14,939 bases of DNA. Origin: Rhodobiaceae bacterium (lineage in GTDB: Bacteria; Pseudomonadota; Alphaproteobacteria; Parvibaculales; Parvibaculaceae). Below the pieces are notes generated by a model, which did no database searches, had not been told where the DNA came from, and saw only the letters and a program-made list of their open reading frames with translations. Position numbers and translations under genes: made by a program. Positions 8,078 through 14,553 of this stretch are shown here, in pieces; the first letter of the stretch is position 1, and each line of letters begins with the position of its first letter. The DNA lies in NCBI GenBank assembly GCA_002746275.1, contig NVWR01000001.1:91471-106409 (forward strand), in the 5' to 3' direction.

Positions 8078-8129
8078 ATGCTCGCGTTGCTAAATGTCTC
8101 AAGCCGCACTGTTTGCATCGTTTCTCTTT

Positions 8130-8159
8130 GCGCCCTGTAAAACCAAGACTACCGGGCGC
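8130..8159. repeat. GC-rich hairpin in the putative rne leader
   Basis: GCGCCC (8130-8135) pairs with GGGCGC (8154-8159); after one mismatch GTA (8137-8139) pairs with TAC (8150-8152). As minus-strand RNA this gives a two-part stem with a loop rich in U and G, about 300 nt upstream of the rne start. A leader hairpin binds RNase E in E. coli autoregulation; an equivalent role here is inference. Confidence 0.45.
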
Positions 8160-8280
8160 TGGCAATCTTTGTGCGAAACGGTCACCCGCTTCGAATGGGC
8201 CTCGTCAACGGTAGGGTGTCAAAGCGGTAAGGGGCTTTTTCTGGGGTGTCCGGATTGCGGACAATGACCTCAATAAGCGG

Positions 8281-8311
8281 GTAGTTTTCTAAGAAAACTA
8301 CCTCCTCCCGC
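8281..8311. repeat. Perfect 9-bp inverted repeat followed by an anti-Shine-Dalgarno-like run
   Basis: GTAGTTTTC (8281-8289) and GAAAACTAC (8293-8301) pair perfectly around a 3-nt loop. Directly after it the plus strand reads CCTCCTCCCG. GCGGG just before the repeat (8278-8282) can also pair with CCCGC (8307-8311), enclosing the whole element. There is no T run on either side, so it does not look like a terminator. The CCTCCTCCC motif resembles the anti-SD loop of alphaproteobacterial small RNAs of the cuckoo/CcsR type; on the minus strand it would be a GGGAGGAGG stretch in the rne leader. Confidence 0.5.
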
Positions 8312-8318
8312 CCGTTCA

Positions 8319-8332
8319 TCGGCTTAAGCCGA
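8319..8332. repeat. 14-bp perfect palindrome
   Basis: TCGGCTTAAGCCGA reads the same on both strands. It could be the site of a dimeric regulator or, in RNA, a 5-bp stem with a UUAA tetraloop. It sits 17 bp after the 9-bp inverted repeat and about 200 bp upstream of the amidase start. Confidence 0.5.
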
Positions 8333-8437
8333 CTCAAAATGACATACCGTCGAAATAGGTAGGTAACTTCTAGCGCCTAGGTTTCAGGCTTGGCAAGCAA
8401 TGCTTTTGAAGCCCGCCTGTAGTGGCACCTCGGGGCA

Positions 8438-8470
8438 TTAACCATTTTAACCATTGAAATATGGTTAAAA
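8438..8470. promoter_or_regulatory. TTAACCAT cluster, candidate operator upstream of the amidase gene
   Basis: TTAACCAT occurs at 8438-8445 and 8447-8454 in direct orientation and inverted at 8461-8468. The second and third copies form a perfect 10-bp inverted repeat, TTTTAACCAT and ATGGTTAAAA, with a 6-bp spacer. TTAAC is the half-site of the alphaproteobacterial cell-cycle regulator CtrA, but the spacing here (5 bp between TTAA blocks, not 7) is not its consensus, so a different regulator is possible. The cluster lies 64-96 bp upstream of the amidase start. A fourth copy is at 9987-9994, just before mrcA. Confidence 0.5.
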
Positions 8471-8520
8471 TCGCGCAAAGTAACGGGATATCAAGCGCTA
8501 GATACCAGGTTTGGGACTGA

Positions 8521-8527
8521 AGGAGGG
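8521..8527 (+). promoter_or_regulatory. Shine-Dalgarno supporting a TTG start of the amidase gene
   Basis: AGGAGGG ends 6 nt before the TTG at 8534. It is the strongest ribosome binding site near this gene and decides for the non-ATG start over ATG codons at 8573, 8582, 8609 and 8621; a GAGG only 2 nt before the ATG at 8609 is poorly spaced. Confidence 0.6.
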
Positions 8528-8533
8528 TGGCCG

Positions 8534-9904
8534 TTGGTCATTTTGACTCAGATAAGCTTGGCAGTCTTTGGTATGCGGAAAATGGCGAGAGCAGGATCGG
8601 TCGAGGTAATGAGCCCAGTGATGAGTAAAAGATTGATTCTGATCGCTGGGGCTTTATCGGCCTGGAGCACTGTGAGGTGTGCCGTGACGTCTGTGGTGAC
8701 GCTTTGCGTCAGTACACTGCTGGGCCTGTTCCTTGTGTTTTCCCAACCCGTCTTGGCAGATTCTGAGATTGTCGTTTCCAATGTCCGTCTTGGACAGCAG
8801 GGAGACCTGACCCGGCTTGTCATCGACATGGGCCAACGGGGCGGCACGCCGCAAAATGTCTTCACACTGTCAGATCCTTATCGGGTGGTGATTGATCTGC
8901 CCGAAGTCGTATTCCAGCTGCCATCACAGGCCGGTCTCACGTCAAAAGGCCTCGTCACCGGGTTTCGCTTTGGACAGTTTCAGGCTGGCCTGTCACGCAT
9001 TGTGGTAGACACAACGGGTCCGGTCGCAATCGCACGCCACTTTGCACTGGCCCCACAGAGTGGCTTTGGTCATCGGCTGGTGATCGATCTGAAATCGGTT
9101 ACGCCGACAGAATTTTCCCAAAGCGTGGGGCTTGGACGTCCCCTGACTGTGCCAGCCACCGTTGCACCACCAGTGACAACGCCGCAGGAGCCGACAGATC
9201 GACGCAGTGGCAAGCGGATTGTCGTGATCGATGCGGGGCACGGAGGCGTGGATCCGGGCACCCATGGCCGCTCTGGCGTTAATGAGAAAGATGTTGTGCT
9301 GAAATTTGCTCTGGAGCTCGCCAGTCAGTTGCGGTCCTCTGGCAGATACGAAGTGCATATGACCCGCGACAGCGACCGCTTCATTCCTCTGCGCGAGCGG
9401 GTCAACATCACGCGCCACCACCACGCAGACCTTTTCATCTCCATTCATGCAGACGCTATTGACCGGCGCAATGTCAGCGGCATGTCGATTTACACACTGT
9501 CCGAAACATCGTCAGACAAAGAGGCGGCAGCGCTAGCGGCCAAGGAAAACCTGTCGGACGTGATTGCCGGGGTCGACCTGCAGGGCGAGTCTAGCGAAGT
9601 AACGAATATTTTGATCGATCTGGCTCAACGTGAAACGAAAAACTTCTCGGTTCGTTTTGCACAGACAGTCGTCCGCAATGCGAACGGCGTAACACCTTTG
9701 TTGGATCGAACCCACAGGTTTGCCGGATTTCGGGTGCTGAAGGCACCAGATGTTCCCTCGGTGCTGGTGGAATTAGGATTTCTCACCAATCGGGCAGATG
9801 AGAGAAATTTGACGTCATCGAGCTGGCGCCGCCGGGTTGCGGGATCGTTGGTGAAGTCCGTGGATAGCTATTTTGGGGAACGGTACGCTGAAGGCAGCTA
9901 CTGA
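8534..9904 (+). CDS. amiC: N-acetylmuramoyl-L-alanine amidase (AmiC type, AMIN + Amidase_3)
   Basis: 456 aa from TTG 8534. A basic N-region is followed by a long hydrophobic stretch (about 34-74) ending in VLA-DS, a likely cleavage site that sends the protein to the periplasm. The AMIN domain (about 77-190) probably binds peptidoglycan or targets the septum; a Pro/Thr linker follows; the zinc amidase domain runs from about 228 to 447. Zinc ligands and catalytic residues are H236 (DAGHGG), E251 (VNEKD), H305 (SIHAD) and E413 (LVELGFLTN). The helix-rich segment at about 328-382 is in the position of the autoinhibitory helix that LytM-domain activators displace in E. coli AmiB/AmiC. The enzyme cuts the bond between MurNAc and the stem peptide to separate daughter cells. 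Internal ATG starts, such as Met30, would give a shorter leader. Confidence 0.93.
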   Translation: MVILTQISLAVFGMRKMARAGSVEVMSPVMSKRLILIAGALSAWSTVRCAVTSVVTLCVSTLLGLFLVFSQPVLADSEIVVSNVRLGQQGDLTRLVIDMGQRGGTPQNVFTLSDPYRVVIDLPEVVFQLPSQAGLTSKGLVTGFRFGQFQAGLSRIVVDTTGPVAIARHFALAPQSGFGHRLVIDLKSVTPTEFSQSVGLGRPLTVPATVAPPVTTPQEPTDRRSGKRIVVIDAGHGGVDPGTHGRSGVNEKDVVLKFALELASQLRSSGRYEVHMTRDSDRFIPLRERVNITRHHHADLFISIHADAIDRRNVSGMSIYTLSETSSDKEAAALAAKENLSDVIAGVDLQGESSEVTNILIDLAQRETKNFSVRFAQTVVRNANGVTPLLDRTHRFAGFRVLKAPDVPSVLVELGFLTNRADERNLTSSSWRRRVAGSLVKSVDSYFGERYAEGSY

Positions 9905-9952
9905 CGCCTAAACTTATCCTCGAGAGCCCATAACCTGCCACAATTCACCCGT

Positions 9953-10003
9953 ATGAGCCGTGAGGATGCGTCTTTCCGCATCGGCGTTAACCATCGGGCA
10001 TGA
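9953..10003 (+). other. 16-codon mini-ORF ending on the mrcA start
   Basis: ATG 9953 opens a 16-codon frame whose TGA (10001-10003) overlaps the mrcA ATG as ATGA. It has no Shine-Dalgarno. It contains a perfect 6-bp hairpin, GATGCG/CGCATC (9965-9982). It may be a leader or chance; its main value is that mrcA itself also lacks a good ribosome binding site. Confidence 0.2.
9987..9994 (+). promoter_or_regulatory. Single TTAACCAT site just before mrcA
   Basis: Same 8-mer as the cluster upstream of the amidase gene. Here it lies only 5 bp before the annotated mrcA ATG, where a Shine-Dalgarno would be expected. If mrcA really starts at 10162, the site would fit a promoter-proximal operator. Confidence 0.3.
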
Positions 10004-12660
10004 AATTGGCTCTATTTTCGACAGTGTTGATAACGCGGCTACAATCAGCCGTGCTAGATCTTAAGTCTCGTGTCGCTGATCGCCTGAGGGGCAGGAGTGA
10101 CGGGGAAAAGGCGCAGCCGGAGCCATCGGCTGACAAGGCGGCAAAAGGGGCCAGACGAAGCATGATGCGCGTGTTTGCTACACTGTTTGCGGGGCTGATT
10201 GTTTTGGGCCTCGGCGGCGCGCTTGCCGGCTTCTACATGCTGTGGCGTCTTTCCAATGATTTGCCCTCGTACGACCATTTGGCAGACTACGCCCCGCCGG
10301 TGATGACCCGTGTTCATGCAGGCGATGGCAGCTTGATTGCGGAGTACGCACGCGAGCGGCGCATATTCGTGCCCATCGAGACCATTCCCGGTTACGTCGT
10401 GGAAGCATTTCTGGCGGCTGAAGACAAGAATTTCTACACCCACACAGGCGTCGATGCCCGCGGCATCCTGCGGGCTGTGATCGACAATATCTGGAATGTT
10501 TTGAACGACCGTCGTTTGGTGGGCGCTTCTACAATTACTCAACAGGTTGCCAAAAACTTTTTGCTCACCAGTGACGTCACCATGGAGCGAAAAATAAGAG
10601 AAGCGTTGCTCGCTTTGAAGCTTGAGCGCGCCTTTACCAAAGACGAAATTCTCGAGCTCTACTTGAACCAGATATATCTGGGACTTGGGTCTCACGGAGT
10701 TGCAGCCGCAGCACTCAATTACTTCGACAAGAGCCTGACGGAACTCTCCCTCGCAGAAGCGGCCTATCTGGCAGCTCTTCCAAAGGCACCGAATAATTAT
10801 CATCCCTTCAGGCGGCGGGACCGGGCTATCGCGCGCCGCAACTGGGTGATCGGGCGCATGTTGGACAATGAGTTCATCACCTCCTACCAGGCATCCGTCG
10901 CGCGCTCTGAAGATCTTGTGGTAACGCCGCGCGCATTTGGCGCACAGATTGTCGAAGCAAACTATTTCGTCGAACAAGTGCGTCGCGATCTCTATGAGCG
11001 GTACGGTGAAGAGCAGCTATATGAAAGCGGGCTCTCTGTTCGCACCACCCTTGATACGCACTATCAGCGCGCCGCCCGAACGGCATTGCGCAATGGGTTG
11101 GTGGCCTACGACCAGCGTCATGGCTGGCGCGGGGCTGTCGCAACGCTTGAAGCCAACACGACATGGACCAGCGCGCTGTCCGAGATGGATATGCCCGGCG
11201 ATCTGGCGCCCTGGACACTTGCCGTTGTGATCGGCCTGTCCGAGACCGAGGCGAAAATCGGCCTTCGACCAACCCGCGATGTATCGGGGGCATTTCTCGA
11301 TGAGATAGTTACGTCGACAATCCCGCTGAGCGAAATGACGTGGGCGCGTGGCTTTGTTGATGACACCCATCGGGGCCCGGAGATTGAGCGACCCCAAGAT
11401 GTGCTGGCCATTGGTGATGTTGTCTATGTGGAACCCGCTGGAGATGCGACAACAGATGAGAGTGATCCCTCGGATCATTATGCCCTTCGCCAGATACCCG
11501 GCGTAAACGGTGGCATCGTTGTTCTCGATCCCCATACCGGTCGCATCCTCGCTCTGCAGGGGGGCTTCTCCTACAAGCTGTCGGAATATAACAGAGCCGT
11601 TCAGGCGACGCGGCAGCCAGGCTCCGCCTTCAAGCCGTTTGTTTATGCCGCCGCACTTGATCGTGGCTTCACTCCGTCGAGCCTGGTTCTGGATGCTCCC
11701 TTTGTCATGGACCAGGGCCCTGGTCTGGCGCTTTGGAAACCAGAAAACTACGGCCACCGTTTCTATGGGCCCTCGACCTTGCGTCTCGGTATCGAAAAGT
11801 CGCGGAATGTCATGACAGTCCGCCTTGCACAGAATATTGGCATGGGCGTGGTGCGGGATTATGCCCGCCGGTTTGGTATCCGCGAAAATCTTCCCGCTGT
11901 GCTTTCAATGGCACTGGGAGCGGGAGAGACGACGCTTCTGAGATTGACCACCGCCTACGCCATGCTAGTCAACGGCGGACGTGAAATATCACCGACACTG
12001 ATCGACCGTATCCAGGATCGACATGGGGCAACCGTCTATCGCCATGATACCCGCGTCTGCGATGCCTGCATTGCGCCGCTTTGGGAAAATCAGTCTGCAC
12101 CCGTCCTGTCTGATGACAGAGCGCGGGTTCTAAGTCCTCAGACGGCCTACCAAGTGGTCTCCATGCTGGAAGGTGTTGTTGAACGAGGAACAGCACGTTC
12201 TGTCCGCTCTGTTGGTGTTCCGCTTGCTGGCAAGACCGGAACAACCAACGATGAACGGGACGCTTGGTTTGTTGGCTTTTCCCCAGACTTGGCCGTCGGG
12301 GTTTTCGTAGGCTTTGATGCGCCTCGTGCGATGGGACGCGGGGAGACTGGTGGCAAAGTGGCCGCTCCCATATTCCGCGATTTCATGACCGTCGCATTGG
12401 GGGGAACACCTGCTGTGCCTTTCCGTATTCCTCCCGGCATCAATTTGGTCCGGGTGAATGCAAAGACGGGCCTGTTGGCAACGCCGGGTGAGACATCTGT
12501 GATCCTTGAAGCCTTCAAGGAAGGAACAGAGCCGGCATCGCCAGATCTGGAACGATCGCGGTTTCCAGAGCTTACCGGAGCGATTGGCCCAGATGGACAG
12601 CCCATTACCGAAACCACATCGGCACCAACGATTGGTGCGGGCACCGGTGGCTTGTACTAA
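10000..12660 (+). CDS. mrcA: Penicillin-binding protein 1A (bifunctional glycosyltransferase/transpeptidase)
   Basis: 886 aa class A PBP that polymerises lipid II into glycan strands and cross-links them in the periplasm. Order: a basic, probably cytoplasmic N-terminus (1-55); a transmembrane helix about 57-80; a GT51 domain with catalytic E141 in AAEDKNFYTH and GASTITQQVAKN at about 175-186; a linker/OB-like region about 360-500; and a transpeptidase with S542-x-x-K545 (GSAFKPF), S601-R-N603 and K745-T-G747. It ends in GTGGLY, a tail I associate with alphaproteobacterial PBP1A. The start is uncertain: ATG 10000 has no Shine-Dalgarno, while the paired ATGs at 10162/10165 follow AAAAGGGG and would give the N-terminus usual for the family (MMRVFATLFAG). 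It follows the amidase gene by 95 bp in the same direction, a common alphaproteobacterial order. Confidence 0.95.
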   Translation: MKLALFSTVLITRLQSAVLDLKSRVADRLRGRSDGEKAQPEPSADKAAKGARRSMMRVFATLFAGLIVLGLGGALAGFYMLWRLSNDLPSYDHLADYAPPVMTRVHAGDGSLIAEYARERRIFVPIETIPGYVVEAFLAAEDKNFYTHTGVDARGILRAVIDNIWNVLNDRRLVGASTITQQVAKNFLLTSDVTMERKIREALLALKLERAFTKDEILELYLNQIYLGLGSHGVAAAALNYFDKSLTELSLAEAAYLAALPKAPNNYHPFRRRDRAIARRNWVIGRMLDNEFITSYQASVARSEDLVVTPRAFGAQIVEANYFVEQVRRDLYERYGEEQLYESGLSVRTTLDTHYQRAARTALRNGLVAYDQRHGWRGAVATLEANTTWTSALSEMDMPGDLAPWTLAVVIGLSETEAKIGLRPTRDVSGAFLDEIVTSTIPLSEMTWARGFVDDTHRGPEIERPQDVLAIGDVVYVEPAGDATTDESDPSDHYALRQIPGVNGGIVVLDPHTGRILALQGGFSYKLSEYNRAVQATRQPGSAFKPFVYAAALDRGFTPSSLVLDAPFVMDQGPGLALWKPENYGHRFYGPSTLRLGIEKSRNVMTVRLAQNIGMGVVRDYARRFGIRENLPAVLSMALGAGETTLLRLTTAYAMLVNGGREISPTLIDRIQDRHGATVYRHDTRVCDACIAPLWENQSAPVLSDDRARVLSPQTAYQVVSMLEGVVERGTARSVRSVGVPLAGKTGTTNDERDAWFVGFSPDLAVGVFVGFDAPRAMGRGETGGKVAAPIFRDFMTVALGGTPAVPFRIPPGINLVRVNAKTGLLATPGETSVILEAFKEGTEPASPDLERSRFPELTGAIGPDGQPITETTSAPTIGAGTGGLY

Positions 12661-12666
12661 AAGCTG

Positions 12667-12684
12667 CAATGTCGTGCGACATTG
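12667..12684. repeat. Short perfect hairpin after mrcA
   Basis: CAATGTCG and CGACATTG form an 8-bp perfect inverted repeat with a 2-nt loop (in RNA four bases would be unpaired), 6 nt after the mrcA stop. There is no T run, so it is not a standard terminator; it may protect the mRNA 3' end or mark the mrcA-prfB boundary. Confidence 0.4.
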
Positions 12685-12785
12685 ATCGCAGAACGCGGCT
12701 TGTGGCAATCTCTGACAATCTTCCCCTTTGCAAATCAGGTGAGACCGCCTATTTTCGCGGCGCACTCTGAAGGAGAAAAGTACAT

Positions 12786-13914
12786 ATGCGCGCGGAAACG
12801 ATAGCAATTGCAGACGAGATTAGAGACTCGTTGGCTTTGCTGAGGAGGCATCTTTGACTGGGATACTGCTCAGAAACGCCTGGACGAGCTAAATGCACGT
12901 GCAGAAGACCCGGATCTCTGGAACAACGCAGAGAAGGCGCAAGCGCTCATGCGCGAGCGCACCAAGCTCGACGAGGCGATCAGTACCTACTTACGGCTGG
13001 AAGCTGAGCTGAACGATAATCTCGAGTTGATCGAGATGGGGGAAGCTGAAAACGATGCTGCTGTTGTTGAAGAAGCCGAGACAGCCCTCAAAATTGCCCA
13101 TGAGGAAGCCGCCCGCCAGCGTGTCGTAACGCTCCTGTCGGGTGAGGCAGATAGCAATGACGCATATGTAGAAGTGCATTCAGGTGCTGGAGGCACGGAG
13201 AGCCAGGACTGGGCATCCATGCTGTTGCGCATGTACACGCGCTGGGCCGAGTCAAAAGGCCACAAGGTGGAGCTCATTGAACGCCATGACGGGGAAGAAG
13301 CCGGCATCAAATCAGCGACCATCATTGTCAAAGGCGAGGATGCCTATGGTTGGCTGAAGACTGAAAGTGGTGTGCATAGGCTCGTGCGGATTTCTCCCTA
13401 TGATTCCAGTGCACGGCGGCACACAAGTTTCGCTTCCATTTGGATATTTCCTGTCGTTGACGACGCGATCGAAATCGAAATCAACGAGAGCGAGTGCCGG
13501 ATCGACACGTATCGGGCAAGCGGTGCAGGGGGACAGCACGTCAACACCACGGACAGTGCGGTGCGTATTACTCATGAGCCATCAGGCATTGTCGTTCAGT
13601 GCCAAAACGAGCGCTCACAGCATAAAAACAAGGCGACGGCGTGGGATATGCTTCGCGCGCGGCTATACGAACTCGAACTGCAGAAGCGGGAAGAGGAAGC
13701 CAACATCGAGGCAGCCTCAAAATCAGAGATCGGCTGGGGGCACCAAATTCGTTCCTACGTATTGCAGCCCTACCAGATGGTGAAGGATTTGCGGACCGGT
13801 GTGGAAACGGGCAATCCGCAAGGCGTGCTGGATGGTGATCTTGATCCGTTCATGGCAGCAGCCTTGGCAGCCCGCGTAGACGGGTCGGCAGTCGCCGTAG
13901 AAGATTTGGACTGA
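12786..13914 (+). CDS. prfB: Peptide chain release factor 2, with programmed +1 frameshift
   Basis: Two joined frames. ATG 12786 (AAGGAG 10 nt upstream) opens 23 codons ending in CTT, followed by in-frame TGA at 12855-12857; a +1 shift continues at GAC 12856 to the stop at 13912-13914, giving 375 aa. RF2 ends translation at UGA and UAA. Visible landmarks after the shift are an acidic helical domain 1, the stop-codon recognition tripeptide S203-P204-Y205 (SPF in E. coli; SPY is familiar from rhizobial RF2), and the peptidyl-tRNA hydrolysis motif G248-G249-Q250 in [11 protein letters not shown]. The downstream region [12 protein letters not shown] is typical of RF2. The gene starts 125 bp after mrcA and is closed by a strong terminator. 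Naive gene calling would start it at 12949 and lose the N-terminal 54 residues. Confidence 0.96.
12843..12858 (+). promoter_or_regulatory. prfB programmed +1 frameshift site
   Basis: An internal Shine-Dalgarno AGGAGG (12843-12848), three spacer bases (CAT), then the slippery CTT (12852-12854), TGA (12855-12857) and C. Spacing and bases match the E. coli prfB site (AGGGGG-TAT-CTT-TGA-C). When RF2 is scarce, the ribosome pauses at the poorly read UGA-C and slips +1, so RF2 controls its own synthesis. Confidence 0.95.
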
Positions 13915-13940
13915 CCAGGCCCGTCTAGACCCAAACATTG

Positions 13941-13975
13941 AAAAAGCCCCGGAGGGACTAGCTCCGGGGCTTTTT
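13941..13975. terminator. Bidirectional rho-independent terminator
   Basis: A 14-bp perfect stem, AAAAAGCCCCGGAG with CTCCGGGGCTTTTT, around a 7-nt loop. T runs occur on both strands, so it can end prfB (plus) and the bactofilin operon (minus). It lies 26 bp after the prfB stop and 20 bp from the bactofilin stop. Confidence 0.95.
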
Positions 13976-13995
13976 CATTTCAGATGCTTGCTCGC

Positions 13996-14553
13996 TTATT
14001 CAGCGGCGGGCCGTTTTACGACAACACCACCGTCTTTGATAACCACAGGGCTATCGGCGGGGCGTAGACCGCGGGCTTTAGATATTGCAGCTGGCGCTGG
14101 TGCTGGCTGCGGGGCAGTCCCGCCACGTTTTGGCTGGCTTGCCTGAGCATTTTCAGCGAGCGGGTCGTCAGAATGGCGACAATTACCTTCAAAGAAAGCG
14201 CCTGTTTCAACGGCCAAGGCTTCATGCAGAATATCGCCTTCGACATGACATGTTGAGCAGAGTTGTACCCGGCGTCCACGAATGCCGCCAATGACACGGC
14301 CCCGAATGACAATGTCCTCGGCAACAAGCTCACCCATGATGCAGGCTTGCTCGCCAATTGTTACAGACGCAGAGCGAAGGTTGCCCTCAATAGTGCCGTC
14401 AATCTGAATGTCGCCGCCAGCAACCAGATCGCCGTGAACCACCAGATCATTAGAAATGATTGATGGGGCTGTTCGCGCGTTTGTCCGACGAGGTTGGCCC
14501 GGTGATGGTGCCGCGCTGGTGGGTTTTTCGTTATCCTTGGTGCGTGAAAACAT
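13996..14553 (-). CDS. Bactofilin (polymer-forming cytoskeletal protein)
   Basis: 185 aa. A polar, disordered N-terminus (1-30) leads into a bactofilin beta-helix (about 31-128) with the regular short repeats GDLVAGGDIQIDGTIEGNL...VTIGEQACIMGELVAEDIVIRGRVIGGI...VEGDIL. A Pro/Ala-rich tail (about 135-165) is followed by a short basic end. Bactofilins polymerise without nucleotide on the inner face of the membrane and position cell-wall enzymes. A good ribosome binding site (AGGA) stands 6 nt before the ATG. The start overlaps the end of an M23 peptidase gene by 23 bp, the pairing known from BacA-LmdC and CcmA-Csd systems that set cell curvature or stalk shape. No transmembrane segment is visible, so the disordered N-terminus may provide membrane attachment. 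Confidence 0.93.
   Translation of the reverse strand: MFSRTKDNEKPTSAAPSPGQPRRTNARTAPSIISNDLVVHGDLVAGGDIQIDGTIEGNLRSASVTIGEQACIMGELVAEDIVIRGRVIGGIRGRRVQLCSTCHVEGDILHEALAVETGAFFEGNCRHSDDPLAENAQASQPKRGGTAPQPAPAPAAISKARGLRPADSPVVIKDGGVVVKRPAAE

Larger units (their letters stand above)
7836..8533. other. 698-bp gene-free region between rne and amiC
   Basis: No supported gene on either strand. It must hold the divergent promoters of rne (minus) and the amidase gene (plus), but no convincing -35/-10 pair could be picked. It is unusually rich in inverted repeats, listed separately: 8055-8077, 8130-8159, 8281-8301, a 14-bp palindrome at 8319-8332, and a TTAACCAT cluster at 8438-8468. In addition CACCC/GGGTG (8183-8187 with 8214-8218) and CCGCTT/AAGCGG (8186-8191 with 8222-8227) could form alternative, mutually exclusive stems. 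An rne leader with regulatory hairpins and perhaps a small RNA are the two likely contents. Confidence 0.6.

Noticed and set aside
7744..8118. 124-codon minus-strand frame across the rne start and leader
   Set aside because: It overlaps the conserved RNase E N-terminus in another frame, has no ribosome binding site and a random-looking arginine-rich product.
8281..8301. 9-bp inverted repeat as a rho-independent terminator
   Set aside because: The stem is A/T-rich and no T run follows on either strand; it also does not lie at the end of a gene.
10054..10977. Long antisense open frame (307 codons) opposite mrcA
   Set aside because: It lies wholly inside a well-supported PBP1A gene with intact catalytic motifs, has no start signal and no familiar fold.
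12667..12684. Hairpin after mrcA as a transcription terminator
   Set aside because: No T run follows and the stem is short; kept only as an inverted repeat.
12130..12807. 225-codon minus-strand frame across the end of mrcA
   Set aside because: It is antisense to the transpeptidase KTG region and to the prfB start; no motif or start signal.
12852..12857. prfB as a pseudogene because of the in-frame TGA
   Set aside because: The TGA is embedded in the canonical programmed frameshift site with exact spacing, and the downstream protein is intact.
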